From Pegoplata infirma (lineage: Eukaryota > Arthropoda > Insecta > Diptera > Anthomyiidae), in NCBI GenBank assembly GCA_963921195.1, contig OY992540.1, forward strand, positions 14,143,136 to 14,207,135: a stretch of DNA of 64,000 bases. The letters are read 5' to 3'. The notes beneath the pieces were generated by a model. The model was given only the letters and a program-made list of their open reading frames with translations. It was not told the origin of the DNA and did no database searches. Within the stretch, counting starts at the first letter, position 1; every line of letters begins with the position of its first letter. Of the stretch, positions 1-11,180 are shown one piece after another. A program made the position numbers and the translations under genes.

Positions 1-24
1 CGGATTTGACATTGAATGCCCCAT
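1..24. mobile_element. Terminus of a foldback element cut by the window edge
   Basis: The first 24 bases match the reverse complement of the terminal inverted repeat of the large foldback at 57022-59751. GATTTGACAT is followed by one mismatch and then GAATGCCCCAT, 21 of 22 positions by eye. The rest of this copy would lie to the left of the window. It could also be a solo terminus. Confidence 0.6.
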
Positions 25-54
25 ACATTTCCTATTTCCATCACGTGAATTCGA

Positions 55-200
55 GCCTGAGAAAAATCGGACGCAAGGAAATAAAGTTTGTTCATGAAGA
101 ACTATATGAAACTTTCATTAATGTTTTGTTTACAAATGAAACATTTTTATGTCAGTAGAAGTTCAATGTCCTTCCTGCACTTGGACCCTAGGGATTAACT
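55..200. repeat. Fragment of the repeat family found whole near 61.4 kb
   Basis: The stretch resembles 61620-61770 in order and wording. Shared landmarks are AAAATCGGAC, then TTTTTATGTCAG, AGAAGTTCAA and a TTGGA-CC-AGG segment. The copy is diverged and has no clear ends. It is judged by eye only. Confidence 0.45.
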
Positions 201-618
201 AATTTTATCATTTATTAATGTAATGATAAAATTGTATTTTGAAGTACAAAAATTTTATTAAATGAATTTGTTAATCGCGAGATATAAGGTGTACACTGGC
301 GAACCACCTACCCACATAAAATAACGCTCCTTTTTTTAACTATTTCTTACTTATTTAAAAATTGTTTAGCGTATTTTTTATAAACTCCATGATTTTGATA
401 TTAATTAATATCAATTTAAAAAATTTAACATAATTTAGTTTGTTGGAATATTGTATATTTGACAAGATATTTAGCACAGACCCATTTTTAAATTTCAATT
501 GGTATTTTTAGAAATATTAATAAATATGTATGTTCATATTTTCCATATGTGTTTGTTTGACAAAAAATATAAATGGTAAAATTAAAATAAAATATGTTTA
601 ATAATAAAAAAGACTTTT
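201..618. other. AT-rich presumed intron of the zinc-finger gene
   Basis: If the donor at 619-624 is used, this is intron sequence read on the minus strand. I see no further zinc-finger codons, no second exon on either strand and no repeat family here. Confidence 0.5.
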
Positions 619-624
619 ACTTAC
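619..624 (-). other. Splice donor GTAAGT ending the zinc-finger exon
   Basis: Read on the minus strand, the exon runs ...CACAA and then GTAAGT, a perfect donor hexamer. The apparent stop codon TAA (623-621) lies inside the donor, so the real protein most likely continues in the next exon. The coding sequence before the donor ends in an inter-finger linker, which fits another finger following. Confidence 0.8.
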
Positions 625-2624
625 TTGTGCAACTTAACACCTGAATGCAATTTGGAGTGTCCCCTTAATGATGCCAAAGCACTAAATTGTTTGCCACATA
701 TTTCACAGGTTAAATTAACATTCTCATTATGAATCTTTTTATGGACTTTGAAATACTCGAAACTCATAAACTCCTTGTGACATACTTCACACTTGTATTT
801 ATGACGTTCGGACTGTTGTCCGGTGTGGACACGCATATGCTTAATAAAATTGGGACGAAAACGTACAACACGGCCACATATTTGGCACTCGTATGGTTTG
901 CAGCGTAAACAATGTTTTTCATAGTTTTTCAAAGATTTCAATACCATATTGCAGATGGCGCATTTCATATTATTGGCATGGCCGGAACGATGTATTTCAT
1001 ACAGTTCTTTATTATCGAATTTCTCAACACATTCTACGCATTGATAAATGGCGCCCGTAGAAGGATTTGAAGTGGACGAGGGCGAAGCAGACGAGGAGGA
1101 AGAGGGTGGTGAAGTTGAGGCTGTATTGCGAGAATATGTTGTATGATGATTTAAAGCTGCCTGGGCTGCTTGAGCTGATGTTGAAGCAATGGGATGCTGT
1201 GCAGTAGCAGATGATCGTGGTGGTGATCTTGTTGTTGATATGGCAGCATTAGTTGTTGAGGTTGATGTTGAGCTGTTTTGTATAGTCATTATTGTTGTTG
1301 GTTGTTGATGATGATTGGTCGTTAAAGCATTTGTTAGGATTTGTGTATTGGAAGATGATAATGATGGAGAAGTATTTCCTGTAATTTCTGTAGTAGTTTG
1401 TTGCTGCTGTTGCAGTTGCTGCTGGAGCTGGTGTTGCGCCTGTTGCGTAGTAGTTACCAACATTTGGGTACCGGTGGAGTTGTTGCCATTCGACATGGGA
1501 GCTGCTTGTAATATAAGTTGAGTGGTCTGACCATTAGCGCCAACTTGTTGTTGTACCACATTTAATACCGCCATAGAGCCATTGCGACTGAGAACAGCTG
1601 GCATTCGTACTAAAGTTGTACCACCAACATTGGCCATACCATTACTAATAAAAACTGGACGTCTTTGTAAGTGAGCCAATTCAGACATTGGTACTGTAAC
1701 TGTACGTGTACTAGTGCTTACTATGGAACCAGCTGGTAACACCAGTTGAGTAGGATGACCATCTGCATCAGTGGTGGTCACTGTTGTGGCTGAACTTGTA
1801 TAAGCCAACCTGGGAGTTTGATCATTGGTGGTTTGTACCTCCATATTTTCCACTTTTATCTGTGCTGCCTCCAATAAAGGTGGTTCTTCATCGAGTTCTG
1901 ATGCTTTAACTTCATCTTCGAATTCTTGAAGATTTTCATCATTTAATTCTGGATCTTCTTCATCATCATCTTCAGCATCCAATGAATTTGGATTGGCCGC
2001 CGATAAGGATAGAGAATTATTATAATCGTGAATATCCGATGAGCGTACAATTATACCACGACCATTAAGGAAATGATTTTGCCGACGTGATTGCTGTTGT
2101 GGTCGGGATGTGTGATGAGTTTGAATAATGGATTGTTCGACATCTTGACTGGTCTGACTTAAATCGGAAGCGCTTGTTATTGGTGTAGTAGAATTCGGTG
2201 GGGTCTCTAGTTTAATAACACTGGCAACACCAGAAGCTGCAGCCGCCGCTGCTGCTGCCGATGATGATATGGCCCCCTGGGAATTACTTGTTTCAGTATC
2301 CATTTGTAATTGTTGATGATGAGCACCACCAATTTTGGTGGTCACCACCACATTGTGCTGTTGTTGGCGAGATTGGTGTTGGTATATTACCTGCTGGTTA
2401 CGATTAATATCGTCGACATTATCATTGTCGTCATCGTCTGAATGCTCCATGGGAGCATCTTGTAATATAAATTCGATTTGTTGTGACAATGCACTATCGT
2501 TCATGGCCATAAGGCCTTCTAGATCTTTAGAAGCCATAGAGGAACCATTACTTATTGCAAATAATGAGGGAAGACTGCGCGAAGATAAACCTCCCGTTGT
2601 GATATTATTATGAGAGCCATCCAT
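625..2624 (-). CDS. First coding exon of a C2H2 zinc-finger protein (partial)
   Basis: This is probably a nuclear DNA-binding regulator; its target is unknown. About 666 residues are encoded. The N-terminal 500 are low complexity: an acidic DDDDNDN stretch near residue 65, an Ala run near 125, a second strongly acidic patch near 215-255, a Gln-rich block near 395-412 and Ser/Thr-rich sequence up to about 520. Five fingers follow at roughly 529-549, 555-575 (C2HC rather than C2H2), 580-600, 612-632 and 640-660. They use C-x2-C-x12-H-x3-H/C spacing, with TGQQSER and SGVKL linkers. The start has A at -3 and G at +4, and an in-frame TAA lies 18 bases upstream. The exon runs into a GTAAGT donor, so more fingers probably follow outside the window. 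An orthologue should exist in other flies, but I cannot name it. Confidence 0.88.
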
Positions 2625-3819
2625 ATTTTTAATAAAAAATTATTCATATATATTTAATTGTAGCATTTATTTCAAAAAAAATCCATTAATTGTATAAAAA
2701 ATGTAGCGTGTTTTTTAGTTTATTTGTTACTTTTCGTTTCGATTGGTTTTAATTCACACTCATTAAAATATTTAATTTTTTCTTAACTTCCTTTTTTTCA
2801 CAGAATGTTTTTCTTTTTTGTTTTGTACTCATTTATATTCATATTTTTTCTCATAAATTTAATTCAATTGTTACTATTTCAGTCAATTTTATTCAATTCT
2901 TTAGTTTGTTTAAATCTTTTTAATTATTTTCAGTTAATTAATTACATTTTTCTATTTATAAAAAAAAGTATAAAATTATTTTACTACGCATAATTTTTTT
3001 TTTCTTTCACACTTCAAATATTTTACTCGATTTTCTTTTTCTTCATTTTCCTTTTAATAGTTTTTCAAAGTTCACCTTTTTCACGCACACACTCTCACAG
3101 ACACTTTTTTACAGCAGTCAAACTCTTTTTCTTCATGGAAAACATCAATGATTGAAATAAATTTTCTTTGAAAATGGAAAAACTTTTTTTATTCGTTTTT
3201 TTCCTATTTTCGCTTTACATGATTTCTTTGTTTCTCTGTTTCCTTTGCCCATCAATCATCAATTTTCTTTTCATAAACAAAATTTGCACAATCTTTATAG
3301 GGTTGCAATGGGATAGTACCTAAAGCTTAGTGTTGTATTTTAGGGTACTTGGTGCTAAATAAATTTTTAAAATAAGGGCTTCCACGATCTATGGGTATTT
3401 AGATCGTGAAAAAGCTCGATTGGCACATTTGCTTGCACTTTTGGATTATTTAACCCCAGTTTCTTGTTATTATCCGTTTTTTGTTGGCATAATTATCAGT
3501 GTTCTACCATACAAAGTTCACATTAGTGTTAACGCTCAAAATTCTAGAAGTTAAAAATTAACTTGCATACATTGTGAATGACATAGAGAAACATAGAGGC
3601 GAAGGTGAGAGAAAAAACAATATTGCTATCTTTTTCTTATTTCTCACACGTACGTTGTCGATGTGAATTCACCACACAATACATGTTTACAAGTCGTACT
3701 TTGTCAACAAATACATGTAAACAAGTTGTACTTTGACAACTCAATTTTTTACGCCTTCGCGTAAAAAATTGATTGGTGAATGATTTTCTTATTGTTAATG
3801 GCTTTCTTTGGTATTAATA
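2625..3819. other. AT-rich 5' flank of the zinc-finger gene
   Basis: This lies just upstream of the minus-strand start codon and should hold 5'UTR and possibly the promoter. It is full of T and A runs. I could not recognise a TATA box, initiator or 5'UTR splice acceptor with confidence. A diverged direct repeat of about 28 bases (ACATGT-ACAAGT-GTACTTTG) occurs twice between 3680 and 3740. Confidence 0.4.
3741..3772. repeat. Perfect 14-bp stem, 4-base loop hairpin
   Basis: TCAATTTTTTACGC, a CTTC loop, then the exact reverse complement GCGTAAAAAATTGA. It probably belongs to a small palindromic repeat family, since an ACGC/GCGT-rich palindrome recurs at 4789-4945. It has the shape of a bacterial terminator, but that reading makes no sense in this genome. 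Confidence 0.7.
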
Positions 3820-4450
3820 AACAAGTAAGAGAATTATAGTCGGTCAAGACCGACCATATAACACCCTACACCAGAGATTCCCGGAAAATGGGTCCCATGC
3901 ACCGATTAGATCTATATTTTGTCAAATCTTTAATAAGTGTAAAAAACATTCACAAATGCAATTTGAGTGAAAAAGGCTTCTATTTGTTGGCAATAAACCG
4001 CTTGAACTGAATATCAGGCCAAATTTTCACAAGGGGCCTAAGTCCAAAACTAGTCCGATAATTTCAGATTTGATAAGGTTATTTAAGTACGCGTTTAACA
4101 TACCCAAACAAAATTTTAATTAAATATTTTCTATTTTCATGAAATTTGAGAGATTTATGTGAAAATCGGGAAGGTGGTTTGTATGGGGGCTACAAGAAGA
4201 ACTGGACTTTTCCCAATTTCAATAGGCTTCGCCCTTGGGCCAAGAAAGGCTAAAGTTTCAAATTTCAAGTCAATTTATTAAAAATAGCGACCTGTATCCT
4301 GTTTACACCGTTTACTTGGACAGACAAACGGACGGACGGACATCGCTAAATCAAATTAAAAAAGTGATTCTGAGTCGATCGGTATACTTAAAGGTGGGTT
4401 CAGGACCAATATTTCGGGTAGTTACAAACATCAGGGTGTAGGGTATAAAA
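3820..4450 (+). mobile_element. DINE/INE-like repeat, diverged copy
   Basis: It starts AACAAGTAAGAGAATTATAG and continues into a GTCGGTC/GACCGAC stem-loop and ATATAACACCCTAC. It contains a short GACAGACAAACGGACGGACGG core near 4320 and ends in ATCAGGGTGTAGGGTATAAAA. This is the order seen in the other copies: start hairpin, GTCY core, and an end that can pair with an internal CCCTAC. The resemblance to Drosophila DINE-1/INE-type nonautonomous Helitron-like elements is from known family layout. The assignment is an inference. Confidence 0.65.
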
Positions 4451-4788
4451 AGATAAATGTTTTTGTGTTGCTTTCAAGCTAAATTACGTCTAATAAACTA
4501 ATTTTATCAACATTTCATCGAAAATGTGTAATATTTTACAAAACTATTCCAAAACGACGCTAAATTAAATTGAGAAATTTATGGAAGTTAAGGAGTTGTT
4601 TTTTTCGTTTTGATGCATGGTAACAAAGTTTGCCAACAAAAAAGGCCTATTGTAACTACAACAAAATATAAGCAAATTCGTAGCAGTCGAAAGACGTTCG
4701 TGTTACAGAAACTGTGGGTTAAGAACTTGTTAGTCAACTGGTAAAGTAATCAAGTAACAAGATGCTTTAGATTTTCATGTAAGCGTCC

Positions 4789-4945
4789 AACCTAAATCAA
4801 ATTACATCGCGTAAGGCGTAACCCACAATATTTTTTCGTTTCTAATATTTAAATGTACCTCATTAAATGTACCTAAATCAAACGGACGTTAAAATTTCAA
4901 ATATTGTTTTTTTTACGTCTTGCGCGACGCAATTTGATTCTGGTT
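4789..4945. repeat. 157-bp palindromic repeat
   Basis: The left arm begins AACCTAAATCAAATTACATC and contains GCGTAAGGCGTAA. The right arm is its imperfect reverse complement, ending GCGACGCAATTTGATTCTGG. The arms are about 50 bp each with an AT-rich centre. It is probably a small foldback MITE. Confidence 0.65.
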
Positions 4946-5449
4946 CAACCCTAAGATGTTACTTTAAAATATGTACACATTTTCACTCATAACTTTTGAA
5001 CGGCTGAAATACAATAACAAACTTGTTAAAGGAACTACGAGCAAATATGTTAAGTAACAGTCATTTCAGTGCAATCGCTATTTGAAAAGACAGACACACG
5101 GACATTGCTGCCACCATATACCCAGGACATTTCTGAGACATTTGTTTCTGAATGTCTGTAAACGTTTGTCAACGCTTCTCGTACTTTTCCAGGTCTCGCA
5201 TGCATATTACAGAACTGATTTTATATTAAGAGTTAAAAATTCTTAGTTTTGAATTTGTTTGCTATTTGGCTAGATTGCCAAATGTTATTTAACATTCCAA
5301 ACGTAGATTTGACTTTGTTAATCTGGTTCGTTTCATCTTATTCAGCTCCACTTATATTACCAACAGTACTGCCAATGTAGTTGATATCCTTACTACCAAT
5401 TTTTAAAGTTGGTTGATCTAGGTTAGGTTAGGTTGTAAGTGGCTGCTGA

Positions 5450-5683
5450 CAGGGCTGTCAGATATGGCGATTTCTCGCCAATTTGGCGATTTTGGCGATA
5501 AATCTAAACACTGATTTTAGCATGAAGAACTTGTTTATTTTGCAAAACAAAATTATAATTAAAATCGTCACATGTTGTATTTTCTAACATAATTATTAAA
5601 TTTTGCAAAAATAGACAAATTATATTATAAGGTTTTTTTTAAAAGTTTGGCGACAACAACAACAAAAAAATCTGACAACCCTG
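5450..5683. mobile_element. hAT-type MITE, 234 bp, with perfect 8-bp duplication
   Basis: The ends are CAGGGCTGTCAGAT and ATCTGACAACCCTG, one mismatch as an inverted repeat. Both flanks carry GCTGCTGA (5442-5449 and 5684-5691). A CAGGG start with an 8-bp target duplication is the hAT hallmark. The interior is non-coding and includes a short TGGCGA-rich block near the left end. Confidence 0.92.
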
Positions 5684-5964
5684 GCTGCTGACGTTTTACG
5701 TCAACACACGTAGACTCTGAGGTCCATTGTGATACCACGGGTATCACAATGTATTGGTTGATCTAAGGCACTACAACAGTGATGGGCATTTTTGAAATTC
5801 CTATTCCCGCGGGAATAGGCTAAAAAATGCTGCCTGTGCGCAATCGACACACGAACACTATAAAGTTCTGTTGCTTGAGCAAATTTGTTGACTTTTTGCT
5901 TGCTACTACCCACACAATCATAAATGTTATAGTATCTGTGTGCGCACCACTGCACTACAACCAC

Positions 5965-7077
5965 CATACATAAATCGTGTCTTCTTTATATTTATCTCAA
6001 GTCTTGCAATTTTAGCGTTTTCGTTTAGTTTCGTTAGGTTATCCTGGAGGTTGCTAAGTTTTTAATTTACCAAACATATATCGACAGCATATTCGATGTC
6101 TTCGAAATGTGTAAATGGTTTCCATTGGATTCCTCTCTTACTTTGGTTTGGTTAGCACTTCTTATTACTTCGTCTAGGATCAAAATTAACTAAAGTGGTA
6201 ACAGTATACATCCTTGTGTTACTCCAGATTCCACATCGATTGTTTCAGAAAGCATGCCTTGGTGAAGTACTCTACAGCAAAATCTATTATACATGGCTTT
6301 ACAATATAATTGGCTTTCCTCTGCTTTCTAAGATATTCCACAAAAATTATCTCTAATGATATCGAAAGCTTTCTTAAAATCAATAAAAGCCAAATATACA
6401 GATGTAATGAATTCATTGAATTGTTTAAAAATTATTTGATATCAACACAGGATCTATTTTTTTGGGACCCGAATTGGTTTTCGAGGCAAGTTTTAAATAA
6501 TGCTTCTGAAATTCGGGATAGTATAATTTCTTTATTCCACATCCTTTGTAATAATGGAAGCCACATTGACGTAGATCATTTAGAATCACTCGTAATGACT
6601 TCAGCAGTTATGTTATCGTTGCCAGGATCTTTTACACTTTTCAAACTTTTTTATTATTCAATACTTCTGTTCTTCTTATCACATCATAGTAATTAACATA
6701 AAAAGAAGGTTGTTGTTGTGTTCATCACGGTACTGAATATGAGTGAAATGTTCCATCCATTTGATAAGTTGTTTATCAGCAACGGCTGTCAACATTCCAT
6801 CGATGTCTCTGATGGAGAAGCAGTAAGCTGGTTTTCTGATACACATCTAGTTATTTGGTATAACTTTTTAACATGCACTTTACAACAGCTATTTAATTGT
6901 TCATAAAATCTTATCTTTATACTCATCAGAGCAGTTCTCAGTTGGAGCACAATATTTAATGACAACCATTTTCAAAGCTCTGGTTTTATTTTTATTGTAA
7001 TTATTCTTTCATTTACAGGTATTCAATTATGCTTTTTGCAATCTTCTTCATCTAAAAACCAACACCTCTTGTGCGAC
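5965..7077 (-). pseudogene. LINE relic: endonuclease and reverse-transcriptase fragments
   Basis: In shifting minus-strand frames the text of a non-LTR retrotransposon can be followed. Near 6930-6960 it reads VIKYCAPTENCSDEYKDK, like the endonuclease YAPT...D segment. At about 6740-6850 it reads RDIDG then IKWMEHF. At 6500-6650 it reads DPGNDNITAEVI. At 6330-6410 it reads YLAFIDFKKAFDII. Near 6200 comes GVTQGCILLPL, and near 6080-6110 DIEYAVDICLV, a decayed YADD box. Many stops and frameshifts are present, so it is dead. The motif style suggests an RTE or L2-like clade, but the clade is uncertain. A hAT-like element at 7078-7901 interrupts the endonuclease end. Confidence 0.8.
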
Positions 7078-7901
7078 CAGGGCACTCACCGATTATTCTG
7101 AAACTTGCACATAGGAAAGAGGGGAGCAAAATAAGAGTTACCTGTTTTTTTCAGCTTCCCAATCTCACATTTAGTGGGTCAAAGGGGTGGAAGAAAAACG
7201 GGATTTTTTTCGTTTTTTTTTTAATTTTTCCCATTTCTTCAAAAGAAACTATGGCCGCTGTTCCAAAAAAAGTAATTCACATAAAAAATGTGAAAATGAA
7301 AATTTCCGAATTTTTTTGGTGTTCTAGATTTCACATCCGAATTTCTTTTTCGTTTTGTTTCACATAAATAAAATTTGGTGAAAGTAAAACGAATGCATTT
7401 TTTCCTTATAATTTTTAAATTATAATTATTCGATTTCAACTTCGAATGAAAACGTGATCAAAAAAACACTAATCTTGATTTCATGTGATTCGGAAATTTT
7501 CATGTGAATTGAAAAGTTGTGAAAGACAGAACAGAGGCCTATATAAACATTTTATACAGATTGAAAGGTTTAAGGCCTATCCAAGGGTGTTTCGGTCGTG
7601 TCAAAATTCGGCTTCGTCAAGTTCGTTTTTGTCAAAAATATATAATCTTTGGGGTAGTTTTTATGGGGATATATATACGAATGACCGCCAAAATTATAAA
7701 TAATAATCTCTATCAAAATTAAGCAGACCCGTATTTTTTCGTTTGGGGAAATTCCTGCTAGCTTGGATTTTACACGGATTTTCCGAAAGCCCTTAATTTT
7801 TCATAAATTTGAGATTGGATAGCTAAAAAAAAAACAGGTAACTCTTATTTGTTCCCCATCATTCCTATATTTAAGTTTCAGGGCAATCGGTGGGTGCCCT
7901 G
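7078..7901. mobile_element. hAT-like MITE, 824 bp, inserted in a LINE relic
   Basis: The termini are CAGGGCACTCACCGATTATT on the left and its near reverse complement AATCGGTGGGTGCCCTG on the right. Similarity continues inward for about 80 bp to GAGTTACCTGTTTTTTT. The flanking 8-mers TGTGCGAC and TGAAAGAC agree at 5 of 8 positions, a possible decayed target duplication. The short open frames inside are not protein-like. Confidence 0.75.
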
Positions 7902-8054
7902 TGAAAGACATTCCTTTATAGATATTATTATAGGTAGCAGCGATATTGGTATATATGATTTGACATAAAATTATGTGACAAGTTCTAAAACTTCGGTATA
8001 CCGAACTTGTTATATAATTTTATGTCAAATATATATACTATATAATGTATATAT
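7902..8054. other. AT-rich gap, possible LINE remainder
   Basis: It may hold the upstream end of the LINE relic split by the element on its left, but no convincing peptide is readable. The sequence is short, AT-rich and partly palindromic (TATATAA runs). Confidence 0.3.
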
Positions 8055-8261
8055 TACACTGAAAAAAAAAACCTTCGTGATTTTAATGACACGGATTCAT
8101 TATTTTGTTTTCATTAAAACAATGAAGGAATTTATAAGCTCATTGAAAAATCATACATATTGGAAACGAATTTCATAAAATTTGCTTCATAAGATTTCGT
8201 AGTTTCATTAAAAAAATTTCATTAAATTTTGTTTATAAAACTTGTAATTTTTTGACACCTG

Positions 8262-8310
8262 TCGTGTCGCATCTGTATAGTCTGTACGTGTCGCGTCTGT
8301 TTAGTCTGTA
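8262..8310 (-). repeat. Fragment of the ACAGACTA-ended MITE
   Basis: It reads ACACCTGTCGTGTCGCATCT then GTATAGTCTGTA. This is a reverse-orientation match to the terminus of the MITE seen at 27960-28257 (ACAGACTA...GACAGGTGTC). A second GTCGCGTCTGTTTAGTCTGTA follows directly, so the terminus is duplicated. Confidence 0.55.
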
Positions 8311-8666
8311 CAAAATGTACAAAAAAAACAGCTGATCGAGCCCGCAAAAATTAATTTCGTGACAATTATAAGAACAAGAAGTATTTATTTATTGTTGTTT
8401 TCGTGTTTATACAAAATTTAAAATGAAATGTAACTCATTAATTATATATGTACGTTACTTTATATAATATCGTGGTTTAAATTATGTATTAAAATAGTAA
8501 AACTTTGTGTGAAAAAATGCAGTGAAGTTAATAAAAATGTGAAATGTAAACTCGTATTTAACTTGTTTTTTTTTTTAGACTATAAATGAAGCGTAAATTA
8601 TTAATTTTATATTCACTAAAATCCGCTATGTTTTATATTATTTCGTGATTTTAATGCTTTACAATT

Positions 8667-8888
8667 TAAGGCGAAATTGAAGTTTATGGGGCACTCTAAA
8701 ATTGCAAAACTAACAACGCCACCAGTTCTGGAATTAAAAAAGAATAAAATAATGATTAGTGCCTCCGGACGCATACCACCCCCCCCAGATCCTCAGGGTC
8801 CAGGAGTGCCTGGTATGTGTTGGTACTTAATTTAAAGATTTTTTTCAATTTCGCTGTGCCCCATAAACTGCAATTTAGCCCAATTTAA
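8667..8888. repeat. Inverted repeat around a GC-rich exon-like block
   Basis: The arms are AATTTAAGGCGAAATTGAAG plus TTTATGGGGCA on the left and TGCCCCATAAACTGCAATTT plus AGCCCAATTTAA on the right, each about 30 bp. Between them is the only GC-rich, proline-coding stretch for kilobases, with a run of eight C near 8789. Confidence 0.6.
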
Positions 8889-9062
8889 GGTTGAAGTAAA
8901 ACTTTGTGTGAGAAAACTAAGTGAAACCCATTAAAAAATGTGCAATTCAATAAAATTTTAGTGACTGTTACATGTGCCTCAACAAAAATTGTTATTAATG
9001 AAAATTTTCATTCATTTCAATTCAAGGTTGCAATTTTCCTTCACTTATGAGTGTATGATACT

Positions 9063-9168
9063 TGCTTTTTTTAAGTAACTAGTTCCTAACTTTATTAGGG
9101 GTTTTCTATGAAAATTTTCTAATAGAAAAAAACTAATAAAGTTAGCAACTAGTTACTTTTAAAAAGCA
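9063..9168. repeat. Small foldback, ~37-bp arms
   Basis: TGCTTTTTTTAAGTAACTAG plus TTCCTAACTTTATTAGG on the left mirrors CTAATAAAGTTAGCAACTAG plus TTACTTTTAAAAAGCA on the right, with a roughly 30-base AT-rich loop. It is probably a palindromic MITE nested in the larger element. Confidence 0.75.
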
Positions 9169-9430
9169 ATTATTATATGCACATTACCAACTTATATTCC
9201 ACATTGATTCAATGAATATTTTCATACATTTCATGAAAAACTTCATACAACGTTTCGAACAAGTTCTAAGAACATTTTCATTATTTATATGCAAGTTTTC
9301 ATAAAAAGGAAATTTAATGACACACGTTTCATTAATCAAATGAAACCTGTCTTCGGTTGAAAACGTGAGTCATTTTTCATTAAGGTTATGTCAATTTTCA
9401 TTAATTTCACGAAGTTTTTTTTTCAGTGTA

Positions 9431-10560
9431 TACATATACCATATAAAAAGAATAAACGAAATCGACTAAACACCTTAAAATGCCAACTAAACAAATTCAT
9501 TCGATTTGCCTGGTAAACGATCAGTGGGCACAAAAGTTAAATTATTCTCCATTTATTTGGAAAATGGTTTTACTCAAGAACCCAACAATATGCCATATGC
9601 AATATAAGACCAACATCGCGGGGAAAATATCGAAATCTCTCAGAAATTACATTTTGGTCTTAAAATAAAAAAAAATCCTGGTTTCGACCTTATTACTATA
9701 GTACTATATATAGTACTTTTTCGTTGGATTCTACTCGAAAAGAGCTACTGCCAGCCAAAAAGTTGTTCCAAAATGTCCAAGCGTCAAAAAAAAATCAAAT
9801 TGCAACTTAAGTCGTAGAACGGTAACCCTAGTTTCATAACAATTAAAATCCATAGATCGTGAAATCCTTAATTTATTGATCGTTTAACCATACAAGTTTG
9901 CCGCTCTTAAACTGTCGTTAAGCTAAAACAGCAATCAAATTGGCTTTTTCTACTTAAATTTATTGATTAATTCGCAAAAATTTTAATTTCTATAACAGAA
10001 ATTCAATTTGAAAAAAAAAATTTAGCATAAAAAACAGTTGTCCGAAAAATCACAACCATGTTTTTTGGCTTTTGTTAATGTTTAGCTTTTCACCTGTATT
10101 TCTTTCATGGTTTATTTTTATCAATCAATCCCTTCTGTTTCATATTCTTTATTTTTTTCTCACCTTTATGAACTATTCTTTTTATTTGTTATTTTTCTTT
10201 TATGTGATAATCACTTTTTCGCTCGTGTTTTTTGTTTTCTCCATTTACCACTAACCAAACAACTTTTTGCATCTCTTTCGCACACTCAGTCCCTTTCACT
10301 TACACTTGCATGCACTTGCAAGCACAAACAAGAATAAAATCTGTTTAATTTTCATTGACTTGGAGCTCTCGGCGGGGTGGGTAGGTTTTTTTTGATTTTA
10401 TTGAACACTTTTTATTCGCTTTTTATTTTGGGGTTGAATTTCAATGGAAGCCGCAAACAAAATATTTTTTAAAGAGGATGATTGAAGGGCAAAGAGGATG
10501 CGGCGTAAAATTCAATAAAGGCACAAATAAAACACAGCACACAAGAATGAAACGATTAAA
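9431..10560. other. AT-rich non-coding DNA
   Basis: I see no exon or TIR pair here. Around 10260-10330 there is a CACACTC/ACTTGCATGCACTTGCA-type stretch with short direct repeats, of the kind common in fly introns and promoters. Confidence 0.4.
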
Positions 10561-11180
10561 AACAAGTAAAAAAGTTAAATTCGGCCTTGCCGAATGTAGT
10601 GATACCCTCCACAATTTCAAAAAGATTATTGCAAAAAACATTATTTAAAAGGAAATTACTTTTGAAAAAAAAAAATTTTTTTGAAAAAAAAATTTTCGCG
10701 AAAAAAAATTTTGGTAAAAAAAATCCGCGATTTTTTTTTTGTGTGTTCGTACTTCTTTAAATACCATTTGGTGTTCAATTATGTTCACATATGCCAACCA
10801 GAAGCCGAATTATAGCATTTTGTATTTTTAGGTTATGTTGAATGTACTGAAATTTTTGAGGTGTGCTTACATTTTCGTTCATAACTTTTGAACCGCTGAA
10901 CCGATATCGCTCAAATGCAATACCAAACTTCTCGGGAGAACTTCCAATAAATATGTTAAGTTTCAGTCATCTCTGTGCAATATTTTGTCCGCGACAGCAT
11001 TTTCCACAGACAGACAGACAGACGGACAGACGGACAGACGGACATCGCTAGAATGTCTTAAAATCGATCGGGCATCATGAATATATATACTTTATGGGGT
11101 CCCAGATCGATATTTCGATGAGTTACAAACAGAATGACAAACTTATATATACCCTCTATCACTAGAGTGGAGGGTATAAA
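10561..11180 (+). mobile_element. DINE/INE-like repeat, copy a
   Basis: It begins AACAAGTAAAAAAGTTAAAT followed by the stem-loop ATTCGGCCTTGCCGAAT, then GATACCCTCCAC. A 4/8-base microsatellite of ACAG/ACGG units occupies 11006-11044. The end TACCCTCTATCACTAGAG plus TGGAGGGTATAAA is a second stem-loop. The copy at 32876-33585 is nearly identical for most of its length, and 50800-51346 is the same in reverse. The DINE/Helitron-like assignment is an inference from layout. Confidence 0.75.

Larger units (their letters stand above)
8055..9430. mobile_element. TIR element with CACTGAAAAAAAAA ends, about 1.37 kb
   Basis: The left end CACTGAAAAAAAAACCTTCG and the right end CGAAGTTTTTTTTTCAGTG form an inverted repeat that continues into TTAATGA. 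Both ends are bounded by TA, so a TA duplication of Tc1/mariner type is possible but not proven. No transposase frame is seen. Inside are a fragment of another MITE (8262-8310), an inverted repeat around a GC-rich block (8667-8888) and a small foldback (9063-9168). Confidence 0.7.

Noticed and set aside
3741..3772. Rho-independent terminator
   Set aside because: Perfect stem with T run, but the surroundings are insect genomic DNA and no gene ends there.
7071..7439. Overlapping open frames on both strands
   Set aside because: They sit in the AT-rich interior of a MITE and translate poly-T and poly-A runs.
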